Of a stretch of DNA of 64,000 nt, positions 1-9,136 are shown in pieces. Positions within the stretch are counted from its first letter, which is position 1, and each line of letters opens with the position of its first letter. This DNA comes from Kordia periserrulae (GTDB lineage: Bacteria > Bacteroidota > Bacteroidia > Flavobacteriales > Flavobacteriaceae). Location: positions 372,001 through 436,000 of the forward strand of contig NZ_QBKT01000004.1 of NCBI RefSeq assembly GCF_003054265.1, given 5' to 3'. The position numbers were made by a program, and so were the translations under genes. The notes beneath the pieces are model-generated. The model made no database searches. It was given only the letters and a program-made list of their open reading frames with translations, and had not been told where the DNA came from.

Positions 1-610
1 TTGAAGCAATTCCATTAGGCAATTTGATTTCTGAAAGCATTTTTCGCCACAATTCTATGATGCTTCCAAAACGTTCATTGTCAACATTAGACGTTCCCAA
101 ATTGAAGGTTGGTACTTCGCGCGTCCAGCGTTTCCAATTGTACGAATGCATGTCGTACACCACACAAACGCCAAATTTTTCTTCCAATTTGGCAATTAAC
201 GCGTGTACTACTTTGTAAAAATTGGCGTGTTTGTCTAAACTTTTCTGTTTCATCGCATCTGGCAACGGTGAATGCCACAGTTGTTTTCCCCAAGCATCTT
301 CGTAAATGGCACTTTCTGGTGCACGATTCAAGTCGTATTCAAAGCGAGAATCCATGCCTGCAATCACAATCGGATGCGTTTGTACCATTTCTTTCGTCGC
401 AGGATCTTCTTCAAACCAACGATCGTATTCCGTGTGCATGCAGTTTTCCCACAATTCGCGTCTAAATTGATGTCCGTCGTGTACCGCGCCACAGGCATAC
501 GGCACGTATTTGTCTATTTTTATCGTAAATGAATAATCGGAAGCAACGGCTTCAAACAGTTCTTCATTTTGAATATTCGTTATAATCTGCTCGATGGTTA
601 GTTTTTTCAT
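1..610 (-). CDS. N-formylglutamate amidohydrolase family protein, partial (3' end outside the window)
   Basis: The gene starts at the ATG at 610 and runs off the left edge, giving 203 codons without a stop. Family members hydrolyse N-formyl-L-glutamate or related N-acyl amino acids with a metal-dependent fold related to zinc carboxypeptidases. Visible signatures are a His in the AVHDGH stretch (residues 42-47), the DSRFEYDLNRAP block (87-98), where the DSR and DLNR elements are typical of the family, and DMHSYN (153-158), the usual Asp-His metal/substrate motif. Homologues in Bacteroidota often sit near ATP-grasp enzymes, and one lies 3 kb upstream here (3510-4541). Family assignment is firm; the true substrate is not known from sequence. 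Confidence 0.85.
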   Translation of the reverse strand, partial: MKKLTIEQIITNIQNEELFEAVASDYSFTIKIDKYVPYACGAVHDGHQFRRELWENCMHTEYDRWFEEDPATKEMVQTHPIVIAGMDSRFEYDLNRAPESAIYEDAWGKQLWHSPLPDAMKQKSLDKHANFYKVVHALIAKLEEKFGVCVVYDMHSYNWKRWTREVPTFNLGTSNVDNERFGSIIELWRKMLSEIKLPNGIAS

Positions 611-627
611 ATACAATTTAAGATTAC

Positions 628-1137
628 TTATGCTGATCGTTTTGATCTAAATAATTTGACAGCAGCTTCTGGGTTTTCTTTTTCAAAATTAATCTCATAA
701 TCATAGTCATACAAGGCTAAAAAGTTATCTAGCTCTTTTTTCTTGTCTTTAGCAACGCTGTTTGCTTCTCGATATTTATAGAAAGGAGCAAATGCATACA
801 CTATTGCAGACATTCCTATCCCAATTCCGATAATGCTTATGGTAGAAACCCAGCCAGTATCATACAAATACTGCGTTAAAAAAATATCTGCTACCATGAT
901 GACTACACCTATGATTGAGAACATCACTAAATGTCCAAACACATCTACTTTTTGATCTTGGATTTTTTTGTATTCTTTGTTGATTCTCGCAATTTCGTTT
1001 TTTGCATTGATGTTCAACTCAATTTTAGGACATTTACGGATGAAATCTGCCTTTTTATTCGTGATTCCACACAAATTTCCTGTTGTAAAGTCAAATTTTT
1101 TATGCTCGCAAAATGAACAATGTTGGTAAATTTCCAT
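628..1137 (-). CDS. Hypothetical membrane protein with N-terminal four-Cys motif
   Basis: This is a 169-residue protein that I do not recognise. The first 36 residues hold four cysteines (C7, C10, C23, C36) in a C-x2-C-x12-C-x12-C pattern, which suggests a small zinc or metal site. Two hydrophobic segments at about 64-86 and 96-116 follow, so the Cys domain and a charged C-terminal tail probably face the cytoplasm. It lies 6 bases downstream of another small two-TM gene (1144-1548) on the same strand and 17 bases upstream of the amidohydrolase gene, so it is probably in one leftward transcription unit. No function can be assigned. Confidence 0.7.
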   Translation of the reverse strand: MEIYQHCSFCEHKKFDFTTGNLCGITNKKADFIRKCPKIELNINAKNEIARINKEYKKIQDQKVDVFGHLVMFSIIGVVIMVADIFLTQYLYDTGWVSTISIIGIGIGMSAIVYAFAPFYKYREANSVAKDKKKELDNFLALYDYDYEINFEKENPEAAVKLFRSKRSA

Positions 1138-1143
1138 GCGTTT

Positions 1144-1548
1144 TTATTTTATTGTAGCAAGCTTGATACTTTTTTGAACCACATAATCTCCTTTTTGATT
1201 ACGAGAAACACGTACGTCTGCTTTATATTCTAAATTATTCTTTTTTAACCAAGTTTCCAATTCCGACAACTTTTTTTCGTAAAGGTCTATTTGCTGTTTG
1301 CATTGTTGTAACGGACGAAACGCTATGGCTAATAAAATTCCGCCTGCGGCAATCGCACCTTGAAAAATTGGAAATTCCGTCCATTCCTGAACACTTCCGT
1401 AGGCGCCAATTCCCATAATACCAAGCGCAATAATCCCTAACAGACTAGCTTCTTTGAGTAAACTTTTTCGTTTGAGTTGTAGTTTTTCAATAGCAACTAG
1501 CGTGTCAAGTATTTCTGTTTGTAGTGCTTGTTTTTCTTCTTCATTCAT
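1144..1548 (-). CDS. Hypothetical two-TM protein
   Basis: This 134-residue protein has a short charged helix at the N terminus (rich in Glu and Lys, possibly coiled coil), two hydrophobic segments at about 32-50 and 60-77, and a Lys/Glu-rich C-terminal region predicted to be helical then beta. It has no signal peptide and no motif that I recognise. It sits 15 bases downstream of the RDD-domain gene and 6 bases upstream of the four-Cys membrane gene, and all three encode membrane proteins read in the same direction. Co-expression is likely; function is unknown. Confidence 0.7.
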   Translation of the reverse strand: MNEEEKQALQTEILDTLVAIEKLQLKRKSLLKEASLLGIIALGIMGIGAYGSVQEWTEFPIFQGAIAAGGILLAIAFRPLQQCKQQIDLYEKKLSELETWLKKNNLEYKADVRVSRNQKGDYVVQKSIKLATIK

Positions 1549-1563
1549 CCTGCAAAAATACGA

Positions 1564-2655
1564 TTAAAAGCGGAACATGTTTTTAAGCATAACAAATAGT
1601 ATAATTATAGCAGCTATTATAAAAACGGTAGTGATGACACTTGTATATTTTTTATTTGTTTCATAACGTGAGACGGTAGTTTCTGGTAATTGATCGTGCC
1701 AGCCCATATCGCCAAAAAAAGAAAAAGCTTCAAACGGAATTTTTCTACAGAATGAACGCCCAATAATTTGACCAAAATTTGTTTTCAAGGATGTATATCC
1801 TGTTACAATCGTGCTGGTTAAGAATTTTGCTGGTGTCATTCGGAAGCAACCTTCAAAAATAGTATAGTATAAAATTCCTGTCACTAAAGAAACAACATAC
1901 AATCCTAAGTTTTCTCCCATTACATCTTCTATATATCTTGAAAAGATTCTTAATTCTCGCATCAGTATGGGAGAAAAGACCAATACAATGATGACGGAAT
2001 CAATAAAAACGTTTAAAAAACGTGTACCGCGTGTTGCGCGTTGGTACGGAATTTCAACTTTTCCTTCTTTTAAGAACAAAACTTCTAGTTGTTCTTCTGG
2101 CAACGTTCTTAGAACGACACGTTTTTTGCTTTCGCGTAAATAGATAAAGCAAACACTCACGGTAACTAAAATTTTGAATAGTGTAAAGAAAAACGTTAAG
2201 AAAATTCCTGAAATGCTTATTTCTTCTGAAAGTGGTCGATTGCCCAACGTAGAAAACAAACCTATAATGGCAAAAATTAATAGAAGAGCCATGATTGCGT
2301 TTGAGATAAACATAATAGACATACAGAATTGCAATAATCGTTGCTCTGTTTTTTTAGAAATGAAATACAACACAATGGCAACAATAATCATGAGATAAAA
2401 TACAGGAATAAATATTTCTCTAAATAATGAAAAACTGCTCAGTAAATCTATGTCCGTTCTAAATAGCTTTGTTCCAAAATACGAGAGTTTCGTATAATCA
2501 AACATAAAATAATCTACAGTTGTGATGGCGCCAAATCCTGTTGAAAAGTCCGAAAAGTTCACGATAATGAAAAGTACCAAGAGTATCAAAACGTTGTACA
2601 TAGCAAAATACACGATGTTCTGATAAACGAAATCTTTAATTTTTTGAAAATTCAT
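1564..2655 (-). CDS. RDD family membrane protein
   Basis: This is a 363-residue polytopic membrane protein. The N-terminal half has four to five hydrophobic helices with no clear family. The C-terminal half, from about residue 205, matches the RDD pattern: an Arg at the start of a TM helix (RATRGTRFLNVFIDS), a second helix pair, the TPAKFLTSTIVT segment and a conserved Gly-Arg-Ser before the last part. RDD proteins are poorly understood; some are reported as ion transporters involved in osmotic or Na+/H+ homeostasis. It heads the run of small membrane-protein genes down to 628. The domain call is reasonably sure; no substrate can be given. Confidence 0.7.
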   Translation of the reverse strand: MNFQKIKDFVYQNIVYFAMYNVLILLVLFIIVNFSDFSTGFGAITTVDYFMFDYTKLSYFGTKLFRTDIDLLSSFSLFREIFIPVFYLMIIVAIVLYFISKKTEQRLLQFCMSIMFISNAIMALLLIFAIIGLFSTLGNRPLSEEISISGIFLTFFFTLFKILVTVSVCFIYLRESKKRVVLRTLPEEQLEVLFLKEGKVEIPYQRATRGTRFLNVFIDSVIIVLVFSPILMRELRIFSRYIEDVMGENLGLYVVSLVTGILYYTIFEGCFRMTPAKFLTSTIVTGYTSLKTNFGQIIGRSFCRKIPFEAFSFFGDMGWHDQLPETTVSRYETNKKYTSVITTVFIIAAIIILFVMLKNMFRF

Positions 2656-2685
2656 GCGATAATTGGTTAGTTACTAATGAAGGTG

Positions 2686-3510
2686 TTAATTGTATAATGT
2701 TCCCCATTCCGTCCACGAACCGTCGTATACTGCGTAATCTGTGTAATCAGCAAGTTCAGCTGCTAACGCGAGAATACACGCTGTAATTCCCGATCCGCAC
2801 GAAAAGACAAATGGTGAATTTTCGTGTTGGAAGGATGAAAAAATATTTTGTAAGTCTGTTGTTGATTTGAAATGATAATCTTGCAATACCTCCGTGTACG
2901 GTAAATTTTTGGAGGTTGGAATGGTTCCGCTTCGCAAGCCTTTTCTCGGTTCTGGAACTTGCCCTGTAAAACGAGCCTCGGAACGCGCATCTAAAATGAC
3001 AGCAGCTTCATCTTGCACGATTTGAAGCATCGCGGTATAATTTTTAAATCTGTGTAATGAACTTTTTGCTTGAAAATTTCCGTGATTACCCTGATATACT
3101 TTTTTGACTTCTATCGGATAGTTTCTTGCTTTCCACGCAGGAAATCCGCCATTTAAAACGGCAATATTGTCAAATCCCATCGTTTTGAACATATACCAAA
3201 CACGTGGCGAAGCGTAGATACCCAATTCATCATACACCACAATTGCACTATCTTGATTAATTCCTAGCTTTTGTGCTTCCTTCGTAAATGTTACTGCATC
3301 AACCATCGTATTGGGAAAAGGCGCAGCGGTATCACTAAAGGTATTTTTGATATCAAAAAAACGAGCGTTAGAAATTTGATGCGTTTCTGCTTGATATGTA
3401 GCATTAACGACTTTTGGAATGGTTCCGTTTAAAATCACAAGATTGGTTGCGGAAAGGTTTTCACACAACCAATCTACTGAAATTATTGGGTTTTCTAAGT
3501 GAACGTACAT
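2686..3510 (-). CDS. sseA: Sulfurtransferase with tandem rhodanese domains (thiosulfate/3-mercaptopyruvate type)
   Basis: The 274 residues form two rhodanese domains. The N-terminal one is inactive (it has the conserved DELGIYASPRVWYMF segment) and the C-terminal one carries the active-site loop CGSGIT with the catalytic Cys at 238. A CGSGxT loop is typical of 3-mercaptopyruvate sulfurtransferases, and CRxGx[R/T] loops of thiosulfate ones, so the mercaptopyruvate activity is the better guess. The enzyme moves sulfane sulfur from the donor to cyanide or thiols in the cytoplasm. The start ATG overlaps the TAA of the upstream ATP-grasp gene (TAATG at 3508-3512), so translation is probably coupled. 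That link joins sulfur transfer with a glutathione-synthetase-like enzyme. Confidence 0.88.
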   Translation of the reverse strand: MYVHLENPIISVDWLCENLSATNLVILNGTIPKVVNATYQAETHQISNARFFDIKNTFSDTAAPFPNTMVDAVTFTKEAQKLGINQDSAIVVYDELGIYASPRVWYMFKTMGFDNIAVLNGGFPAWKARNYPIEVKKVYQGNHGNFQAKSSLHRFKNYTAMLQIVQDEAAVILDARSEARFTGQVPEPRKGLRSGTIPTSKNLPYTEVLQDYHFKSTTDLQNIFSSFQHENSPFVFSCGSGITACILALAAELADYTDYAVYDGSWTEWGTLYN

Positions 3511-4541
3511 TAGGCGTCGTCCACGGTTTTACGAAGTCGTACGCGTCTGTCAAAAGCTTGTAACTTGTCTACAACCTTGCTTTCTATAAAATCGATTACT
3601 TTTTCCTGTAAACGTATTTTGTACACTTTATTGATATAGGTAATTCCACCAGGCGACATCACATTGACCTCTACCAGTTTACCACCAATGACATCTATTC
3701 CTACGAAGTAGAGTCCGTCATTGACCAATTTCGGTCCAATTTGCTTACACAACGCTTTTTCCGCTTTAGTTAAGGTATGTTTTTGCACACTTCCACCAGC
3801 ACTTACGTTTGAGCGGTGATCGTCATTTCCAGGCACACGACGCATCGCTCCTATAGGTTCTCCATTTAGCAGTAAAATACGAACATCTCCTTGGTCAGCG
3901 CCTTCTATATAATCTTGAAGAATCACATAATTAGACGTTCCGTCGCTGTTTGTAATATAAAAATCCAACAACGATTTAATATTGTTCATTGCCGATCTTT
4001 CAATTAAAATCACACCCGAACCACCAAAACCATTTAATGGTTTTAGAATCATTTTATCAGATTTTGATTCTTTAATTTGCTCTACCAAATAATCTTTATT
4101 CTTTGACACATGTGTGTTTGGAATGATATTGCTATGCGCATCGCCAAAAGCTGCGGTGTATAATTTGTTGTTAGCTTCTCGCATTCCTTGTAATGAATTC
4201 ACAATGAACACGTCATCTTTCACAGAATCCAAAAAGTTCAACATAATTGGATCTAATGGCGGATTGGCTCTCATGAATACGACATCAAAACCCGCTAAAG
4301 GCAGCATTTCTTCTCTAAGCTGTGCTTTTGCATAAAATGATTTTAATGTACTTGGCACTTTATCCATTCTACCGATAACCGTACAAAAAGCACTCGTAAC
4401 ACTATCGCGAATTGTTAAATTGGAAGGTGAACACATTGCCACACCATGTCCTCTTTTTACACATTCTTTGATTAAAGCTAAACTTGTATCATTTTCTGGA
4501 TCGATATCTTCCCATGGATACATTAAAAAACAAATATTCAT
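3510..4541 (-). CDS. Glutathione-synthetase-like ATP-grasp ligase
   Basis: The 343 residues match the GshB-type layout: an N-terminal Rossmann-like domain that opens with CFLMYPWEDIDPENDTS, a central ATP-grasp domain with the Gly-rich MILKPLNGFGGSGV loop, and a C-terminal metal-binding part (YFVGIDVIGGKLVEVNVMSPGG, with the acidic/Asn residues that bind Mg). These enzymes join gamma-glutamylcysteine and glycine, or related substrates, with ATP hydrolysis. No gamma-glutamylcysteine ligase is in the window, so the true product is open. It is the first gene of a coupled pair with the sulfurtransferase. Similar ATP-grasp genes in Bacteroidota often occur with N-formylglutamate amidohydrolase, which is also present here at 1-610. 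Confidence 0.8.
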   Translation of the reverse strand: MNICFLMYPWEDIDPENDTSLALIKECVKRGHGVAMCSPSNLTIRDSVTSAFCTVIGRMDKVPSTLKSFYAKAQLREEMLPLAGFDVVFMRANPPLDPIMLNFLDSVKDDVFIVNSLQGMREANNKLYTAAFGDAHSNIIPNTHVSKNKDYLVEQIKESKSDKMILKPLNGFGGSGVILIERSAMNNIKSLLDFYITNSDGTSNYVILQDYIEGADQGDVRILLLNGEPIGAMRRVPGNDDHRSNVSAGGSVQKHTLTKAEKALCKQIGPKLVNDGLYFVGIDVIGGKLVEVNVMSPGGITYINKVYKIRLQEKVIDFIESKVVDKLQAFDRRVRLRKTVDDA

Positions 4542-4637
4542 TGAGATTTTTTTTTGGTTCTTTATTGATTTATTTAAATGTAGGCAAAATGTTGGTTTTT
4601 ACCCAATAATCGAGCAGTAATCTCTCGAAGTGATGTA

Positions 4638-6089
4638 TCAAGCTTTTTTTGCTGGATAATTGTCATCCCAATTTTTAGGATGTGGTTCGTGTAATTTATC
4701 CAGCGATTTGGCAACTACCATCGAAACGGTAGCATCTCCTGTAACGTTGATGACCGTTCTACACATGTCAAGTGGTCTATCAATAGCAAAAATCAACGCC
4801 AATCCAATTGGAAGCAATGTTGGGTCAAATCCTACAGATTCTAATACTATGACCAACATCACCATTCCCGCACTTGGCACTGCCGCACTTCCGATAGAAG
4901 CTAATAAGGCTGTAAATACAATGATTAATTGTACTTGAAAGTTGATATTTTCTGGCGTCAACACTTGCATGATGAATACCGCTGCAATCGCTTGATACAA
5001 ACTCGTTCCGTCCATATTAATCGTGGCGCCAACAGGCAATACAAATCCTGAAACTTCTTTGTCAACACCAATATGCTCTTCTACACGTTCCATGGTTACA
5101 GGCAGGGTTGCCGCGCTAGAACTTGTAGAAAATGCTAATAATTGTGCTGGACTTATTTGTTTTAAAAACCATAATGGTGATTTTTTGGTGTACACACTCA
5201 CGATGATTAAATAGAATACAATCATTAATAACAATCCGCCAACAACGCACAATCCATACGAAACTAATTTCAGCAGAATTTCAGGGTCGTCAAAAGCAAC
5301 AATAACGTTTGCTAAGAGCGCAAAAACGGCATACGGCGCAAAAAGCATAATTAAATCGACCATTTTCATGACGACTTCATTGAGCGAATCGAAAATGTCA
5401 ATCATTGGTTTGGCTTTGCTTTCTGGAATTAACAACAAACAAATTCCAACAAATAGCGCAAAAAAGATAATTTGTAACATTTTCGCATCTCCCAACGATT
5501 TAAAAACATTATCTGGAAAAATATCTACCAATGGTTGTAATGGTCCAGCATCTTTTTGAGCAGCAGCTTTGGTGAGTTTGTCAGTAACACCATCAGAATC
5601 CGCATATTTCAACTTAATTTTTTCTATGGTATCTTGTGGCATTCCTGCGCCTGGACGCACGGTGTTTACTATTCCGAGTCCAATGATAATCGCTACCAAC
5701 GTCGTTACAATGTAAATGGCAATAGTACGCAAGCCCATTTTTTTGATTTTTGCGATGTCTTTTAAATCAGAAACTCCTTTAATTAAGGACGCTAAAATTA
5801 ACGGAACCGCAATCAATTTTAACAAGTTGATAAAAATGGTTCCAAATGGTTTTATCCAGCGACTGATGAAATATTCGGCACGTGTCGTTTTGATGATTTG
5901 TGCTGGAATTTCTTTGACGGTCGTTACGACTTCTCCATTCACAATTTGCTGTACAATTTCTTCAGAAGCCGCAATTTCTTTTAAAACTACTTTTTCGCTT
6001 CCCCAAGAAGTGGACAGTAAAATGAAGGCGAAAATAACGCCCAACACCATTCCTATCAAGATTTTCCAATGTAATGCCATTTTTTTCAT
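4638..6089 (-). CDS. Dicarboxylate/amino acid:cation symporter (DAACS family)
   Basis: This is a 483-residue polytopic inner-membrane transporter of the GltP/DctA (SLC1) family. Diagnostic elements are the serine-rich re-entrant loop AFSTSSSAATLP, the NMDGTSLYQ motif of TM7 and the DRPLDMCRTVINVTGD segment of TM8, which together bind substrate and cation. Compared with GltP it has a longer periplasmic insert after TM1 (residues about 31-75). It probably imports glutamate, aspartate or C4-dicarboxylates with Na+ or H+. It is monocistronic or loosely linked, with a 25-base gap to the next gene upstream. Substrate cannot be fixed from sequence. Confidence 0.92.
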   Translation of the reverse strand: MKKMALHWKILIGMVLGVIFAFILLSTSWGSEKVVLKEIAASEEIVQQIVNGEVVTTVKEIPAQIIKTTRAEYFISRWIKPFGTIFINLLKLIAVPLILASLIKGVSDLKDIAKIKKMGLRTIAIYIVTTLVAIIIGLGIVNTVRPGAGMPQDTIEKIKLKYADSDGVTDKLTKAAAQKDAGPLQPLVDIFPDNVFKSLGDAKMLQIIFFALFVGICLLLIPESKAKPMIDIFDSLNEVVMKMVDLIMLFAPYAVFALLANVIVAFDDPEILLKLVSYGLCVVGGLLLMIVFYLIIVSVYTKKSPLWFLKQISPAQLLAFSTSSSAATLPVTMERVEEHIGVDKEVSGFVLPVGATINMDGTSLYQAIAAVFIMQVLTPENINFQVQLIIVFTALLASIGSAAVPSAGMVMLVIVLESVGFDPTLLPIGLALIFAIDRPLDMCRTVINVTGDATVSMVVAKSLDKLHEPHPKNWDDNYPAKKA

Positions 6090-6114
6090 GTTGTATCTGT
6101 TTCTATTTTATAGA

Positions 6115-6633
6115 TTATGCTTTGTCTGTGTTTGTGGTAAATAGGTTTGCAATTGGTTTTCTTAAAAAGATAATCACCAATCCGACTAAGATATGTAAAA
6201 AGTTAATAATTAAATCTTGTTGTAATGGCCTAAAGTTATAGTCACTTGCAAGAACAAGCGTGCTGTAACTAGATTTTATCAATATATATAAATTCTCTAA
6301 CATGTAAGGAATTTTCATGAAAACTAAAAAAAGTCCCATGATAGTGATGGCAATTTCTACAATGTATTTGCTTTCCGTATTGGAAAAATTAAAATGATTT
6401 GAAGAAAAACCTTTATCCAAGCCTAAAAACGTTACAATAGCAGAAGTCTTTCTGAATAAAAAATAAAGGATAGTCGAAAAAAGTAAAGTTAGACTCACAG
6501 ACCAAAACATGGTTGATGAATTATCAATATCAAACGAATATGTAAGATAATGACTTATCGAAATGATTCCCTGAGAAAACAAATAGATTGCCATAATTCG
6601 GATGACAGCGATAAAAAAATCCTTTACGCTCAT
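6115..6633 (-). CDS. Hypothetical four-TM membrane protein coupled to aroC
   Basis: The 172 residues contain four hydrophobic segments (about 8-30, 41-62, 90-110 and 140-165) with short loops and no recognisable motif. The start ATG overlaps the TGA of chorismate synthase by four bases (ATGA at 6630-6633), so it is translated from the aroC transcript. The pairing does not imply a role in aromatic biosynthesis. It resembles the many small lineage-specific membrane proteins of Flavobacteriaceae, and I do not recognise the family. Confidence 0.7.
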   Translation of the reverse strand: MSVKDFFIAVIRIMAIYLFSQGIISISHYLTYSFDIDNSSTMFWSVSLTLLFSTILYFLFRKTSAIVTFLGLDKGFSSNHFNFSNTESKYIVEIAITIMGLFLVFMKIPYMLENLYILIKSSYSTLVLASDYNFRPLQQDLIINFLHILVGLVIIFLRKPIANLFTTNTDKA

Positions 6634-7694
6634 AGTTTGATAGTTCTATTGATTAAATAATAATCCGCCAACACCAATGCTGCCATCGCTTCTACAATAG
6701 GAACGGCGCGTGGCACCACGCACGGATCGTGGCGACCTTTTCCTTGCATTTCCACAATATCGCCGTCTTTGTTGATGGTATCTTGCGATTGCATAATGGT
6801 GGCTACAGGTTTGAAAGCCACCGTAAAGTAAATGTCCATTCCGTTGCTAATTCCACCTTGAATTCCTCCAGAAAGATTGGTTTTTGTCGTACCATCTGCA
6901 TTGAAAATATCGTTGTGTTCGCTTCCTTTCATTTTGGAGCCTGCAAATCCGCTTCCATATTCAAATCCTTTGACGGCGTTAATCGACAGCATGGCTTTTC
7001 CGAGTTCTGCGTGTAATTTGTCAAACACAGGTTCGCCCAATCCGACAGGGACATTTTGAAGTACGCACATTACGGTTCCGCCAATGGTATCACCTTCTTT
7101 GCGAATTTGACGAATTTTTTCTTCCATTTCCGCCGCTTTTTCCACATCAGGACAGCGCACGGGATTGCTTTCTGTTAATGAAAAATCGAGTTCGTGATAG
7201 GGTTTATCAATCGAAATATCTCCCACAGATGCCACAAACGCATTGATTTTAATGTCTGAAAGTAATTGTTTGGCAATGGCACCTGCTACGACTCTACTTG
7301 CAGTTTCTCGTGCAGAACTTCTTCCGCCACCGCGATAATCGCGATGTCCGTATTTTTGGTCGTACACATAATCGGCATGCGATGGACGATAGGTTTCTTT
7401 GATGTGTGAATAATCGTGTGATTTCTGATTGGTATTGTGAATGGCAAATCCGATAGGAACGCCAGTTGTTTTTCCTTCAAAAATTCCAGAGTAAAATTCT
7501 ACCGTATCGGGTTCTTTACGTTGCGTCACAATCGCTGATTGCCCGGGTTTTCTACGATCCATTTCGTGTTGAATCATGTCCATATCCAATTCCAATCCTG
7601 CTGGACAACCATCAATAATTCCTCCAATTGCTGCGCCATGCGATTCTCCAAAAGTGGTTAATTTGAATAGCGAACCAAACGTATTTCCTGCCAT
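6630..7694 (-). CDS. aroC: Chorismate synthase
   Basis: This 354-residue enzyme makes chorismate from 5-enolpyruvylshikimate-3-phosphate, the last step of the shikimate pathway, using reduced FMN. Family signatures are visible: [18 protein letters not shown] near the N terminus, the [14 protein letters not shown] block, [18 protein letters not shown] in the centre and [20 protein letters not shown] near the C terminus. Length is normal for the family. No other shikimate genes are adjacent. A candidate promoter lies just upstream (7714-7744) and the next gene overlaps its stop. Confidence 0.97.
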   Translation of the reverse strand: MAGNTFGSLFKLTTFGESHGAAIGGIIDGCPAGLELDMDMIQHEMDRRKPGQSAIVTQRKEPDTVEFYSGIFEGKTTGVPIGFAIHNTNQKSHDYSHIKETYRPSHADYVYDQKYGHRDYRGGGRSSARETASRVVAGAIAKQLLSDIKINAFVASVGDISIDKPYHELDFSLTESNPVRCPDVEKAAEMEEKIRQIRKEGDTIGGTVMCVLQNVPVGLGEPVFDKLHAELGKAMLSINAVKGFEYGSGFAGSKMKGSEHNDIFNADGTTKTNLSGGIQGGISNGMDIYFTVAFKPVATIMQSQDTINKDGDIVEMQGKGRHDPCVVPRAVPIVEAMAALVLADYYLINRTIKL

Positions 7695-7713
7695 AGTAAT
7701 TTTTTAACGTTTG

Positions 7714-7744
7714 TAAATTTAAAGGAACTGATTTAAAAACCCAA
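7714..7744 (-). promoter_or_regulatory. Candidate Bacteroidota promoter for aroC
   Basis: On the minus strand a TTG (7742-7744) is followed after 20 bases by TAAATTTA (7714-7721), seven of eight matches to TAnnTTTG. The predicted transcript would start around 7707, a few bases before the aroC ATG at 7694. Spacing fits the known -33/-7 arrangement of the phylum. Confidence 0.5.
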
Positions 7745-7958
7745 CAAATGCTTGAAATTAACTTTATAAGTACTTCCAGCAATACTTTTGTCATGTACAT
7801 TTTCTTTTGTTTGAATAAAGCTAACACCAATCTCACATTATCTTAACATTCAGCGATTTCTGTTGATAAATTGGTAACATTCCACCAACGAACCTTAACA
7901 CTATTTTTTCATGCATTTTGTGGGTTTCTTTTTTATTTGCAAATAGTAATAATAGCCC

Positions 7959-8792
7959 ATGAAAAAAAGAAAGATAGACCTTGTGGTGATTTCCGATGTT
8001 CATTTAGGAACCTACGGTTGTCACGCAAACGAACTACTCGCCTATTTGAACAGCATTGATCCTAAAAAAATTATTCTGAACGGAGATATTATTGATATTT
8101 GGCAGTTTCGAAAACGCTACTTTCCCAAAGCACATTTACAAGTCATCAAGAAATTAATTGATTTTACGACAAAAGGTGTTGAAGTGATTTATATTACGGG
8201 AAATCACGATGAATCCTTGCGTCGTTTTTCAGATACCACGCTTGGGCATTTTTCATTGGTTGATAAATTGGTGCTTGAATTGAACGGCAAAAAAGCATGG
8301 TTTTTTCACGGCGATGTGTTTGATGCTTCTATTCAAAATGCCAAATGGATTGCGAAATTGGGCGGCATTGGCTACGATTTGCTCATTCGCTTGAACCGAA
8401 TGATTAATTGGGTATTGCTAAAACTTGGTCGCGAAAAATATTCCTTATCGAAAAAAATAAAAAACAGCGTCAAAAAAGCCGTAAAATATATCAGTGATTT
8501 TGAAGATGTCGCTGCTGATTTAGCGATTGACAACGGATACGGATATGTGGTTTGCGGACATATTCACCAACCACAAATGGAGAAGAAATCCAATCGTAAA
8601 GGCTCGTGTATTTACTTAAATTCAGGTGATTGGGTTGAAAACTTAACTGCGTTGGAATATCACAAAAACCGTTGGAAACTCTATCGCCATACCGAAGATC
8701 GCCTTACTGCTTTTTATGCAGACGAGGAATTAAAATCCATGGATTATAAAGATTTATTGGCAGCCATAACAATTATCAAAGAAACAAAATAG
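7959..8792 (+). CDS. UDP-2,3-diacylglucosamine diphosphatase-like metallophosphoesterase
   Basis: The 277 residues carry the complete calcineurin-like metallophosphoesterase set: SDVHLG (11-16), GDIIDIW (43-49), GNHDE (about 86-90), FFHGDVFD (about 119-126) and CGHIHQPQ (about 198-205). The GDIIDIW and GHIHQP forms are typical of the LpxH-like group, which cleaves UDP-2,3-diacylglucosamine to lipid X in lipid A synthesis at the inner membrane. Bacteroidota encode several paralogues of this group, so the exact substrate is less certain than the fold. It is convergent with the FAD/Fe-S gene across a repeat-filled spacer. Confidence 0.85.
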   Translation: MKKRKIDLVVISDVHLGTYGCHANELLAYLNSIDPKKIILNGDIIDIWQFRKRYFPKAHLQVIKKLIDFTTKGVEVIYITGNHDESLRRFSDTTLGHFSLVDKLVLELNGKKAWFFHGDVFDASIQNAKWIAKLGGIGYDLLIRLNRMINWVLLKLGREKYSLSKKIKNSVKKAVKYISDFEDVAADLAIDNGYGYVVCGHIHQPQMEKKSNRKGSCIYLNSGDWVENLTALEYHKNRWKLYRHTEDRLTAFYADEELKSMDYKDLLAAITIIKETK

Positions 8793-9136
8793 GTTTTTAT
8801 TTTTTAGACTTCTTTGAAACGCTCTGCTTTAGAGTTGCTCGCTTTGCTCTCTTTTAGACTTGGCTTCGCCTCTTTGAATGTTGGATGTTGAATGTTGAAT
8901 GTTGGATGTTGGATGTTGGATGTTGGATGTTGGATGTTGGATGTTGGATGTTGGATGTTTAATTTTAAATTATAATTCAAACAACAAACCGTCAGTTCGA
9001 GTAATTTTCATAGAAAAATCTAAAAACATTTTCCAAAATACGAACAGCGAGTAACAACGAGCAATACCAAAGGCGAAGCCGTTTCCAAAAGTGAGCAAAG
9101 CGAGCGATTCTAAAGGCACGAGCCGTGTCTAAAAAT
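8793..9136. repeat. Convergent intergenic region: inverted repeat enclosing a heptamer array
   Basis: The spacer between two convergent genes has no coding potential. Arms at 8837-8875 and 9069-9105 are imperfect reverse complements (left GCTCGCTTTGCTC..., right ...GAGCAAAGCGAGC). Between them is a tandem array of 12 heptamers, TTGGATG or TTGAATG, at 8874-8957. Rightward of the array is a short fragment GTCAGTTCGAG that also occurs near 37890. The arms could work as a bidirectional terminator or be ends of a small mobile element. Confidence 0.75.
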
